From assembly GCA_023053685.1 (NCBI GenBank), contig JALIGW010000057.1, positions 1,352,710 to 1,416,709 of the forward strand: 64,000 nt of DNA, in the 5' to 3' direction. A program made the translations under genes and the position numbers. Below are positions 63,401 through 64,000 of the stretch, in pieces. Position 1 is the first letter of the stretch. Every line of letters starts with the position of its first letter. The DNA is from Diadophis punctatus similis (lineage: Eukaryota; Chordata; Lepidosauria; Squamata; Dipsadidae). Under the pieces are notes generated by a model that was given only the letters and a program-made list of their open reading frames with translations, was not told the origin of the DNA and ran no database searches.

Positions 63401-64000
63401 GATTATGCTGAAATCAGCCTCTGCATTTTCCCTCTAGCTGACATTTTCCAGAGGTGCAGAAGCAGAGTTCAAAGATTATGCTGAAATCTACCACATCAAT
63501 TTCTTTCTAGCTGACATTTTCCAGGTGTGTGGAAGCAGAGTTCCAAGATTATGCTGACATCTACGACATCAATTCCTCTCTAGCTGACATTTTCCAGATG
63601 TGCAGAAGCAGGGTTCCAGGATTATGCTGAAATCTACCTCTGCATTTTCCCTCTAGCTGACATTTTCCAGAGGTGCAGAAGCAGAGTTCAAAGATTATGC
63701 TGAAATCTACCACATCAATTTCTTTCTAGCTGACATTTTCCAGATGTGCAGAAGCAGAGTTCAAACATTATGCTGAAATCTACAACATTAATTTCTCTCT
63801 AGCTCACATTTTCCAGATGTGCAGAAGCAGAGTTCCAGGATTATGCTGAAATCTGCCTTGCAAGTTCTCTCTATCTGACATTTTCCAGATGTGTGGAAGC
63901 AGAGTTTCAGGATTATGCTGAAATCTGTCTTGCAATTTTTCTCCAGGTGAAATTTTCCAGATGTGGAGAAGCAGAGTTCCAAGATTATGCTTAAATCTGC
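51431..64000. repeat. Second copy of the window's first ~13.2 kb
   Basis: Landmarks at 603, 1368, 2177, 3033, 3801, 5207 and 5819 recur at +51,430 (52033, 52798, 53607, 54463, 55231, 56637, 57249). Those at 8759, 9359, 11092, 11948 and 13008 recur at +50,780 (59539, 60139, 61872, 62728, 63788). Private variants are shared, such as tccaatttctatctag at 980 and 52410. The shift changes at 57881, where 650 bp equivalent to 6451-7100 is missing with the monomer phase kept. The match still holds at the window end (64000 against 13220). Confidence 0.85.

Larger units (their letters stand above)
49897..64000. repeat. Satellite array, right arm (same monomer family)
   Basis: The array resumes directly after the right LTR, starting inside a monomer at cagaagcagagttc. 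Removing the provirus and one copy of the 6-bp target duplication gives a normal monomer junction (gtgcagaagcagagttc), so both arms were one array before integration. Monomer classes are those of the left arm. The sequence from 51431 onward repeats the window start. The array runs off the window end. No gene is seen here. Confidence 0.97.

Noticed and set aside
1..64000. Whole repeat structure as a pure assembly artefact
   Set aside because: Copies carry private substitutions and in-phase indels, and the ERV has correct target duplications, so the array is real. Exact copy order still depends on long-read support.

Overview
This is a eukaryotic window, most likely from a squamate reptile and possibly a snake. 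It is almost entirely satellite DNA, with one endogenous retrovirus (ERV) inserted in it. The host is inferred from a CR1/L3-type LINE 3' end inside the ERV. That LINE carries the family's 3' terminal block (ggttggactagaagacct, then a ccaactctgttatt tail), which is abundant in squamate genomes. No ordinary host gene, tRNA, rRNA or CRISPR array was seen.

Layout. (1) 1-44289: a head-to-tail satellite with a monomer of about 71-73 bp (AT-rich, CpG-poor), organised in higher-order repeats. Ordered monomer blocks form a unit of about 5.4 kb. A 5,435-bp and a 2,685-bp form combine into an 8,120-bp super-unit, seen at 19125-27244 and 28545-36664 and in a truncated copy at 36665-43464. The last ~0.8 kb before the ERV (43465-44289) is less homogenised. 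(2) 44290-49896: a minus-strand provirus with two 379-bp LTRs (4 mismatches), a perfect 6-bp target-site duplication CAGAAG, a tRNA-Trp-like primer binding site, a splice donor, a shortened but open gag, a wrecked pol, an open env and a polypurine tract. (3) 49897-64000: the same satellite resumes. From 51431 it repeats the sequence that starts at position 1, apart from an exact in-phase 650-bp deletion.

How the ERV parts fit. Read on the minus strand the order is 5' LTR, leader, gag, remnants of reverse transcriptase, an antisense CR1 fragment, remnants of RNase H and integrase, env, 3' LTR. Pol motifs are alpha/beta-retrovirus-like (class II), whereas Env has the CWIC and CX6CC motifs of gamma-type envelopes. 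Pol is riddled with stops and split by an old CR1 piece, yet the LTRs differ by only about 1% and gag and env are open. The best reading is a non-autonomous provirus lineage mobilised by polymerase supplied in trans.

The many short open frames in the satellite are by-products of a monomer length near a multiple of three and are not annotated as genes.
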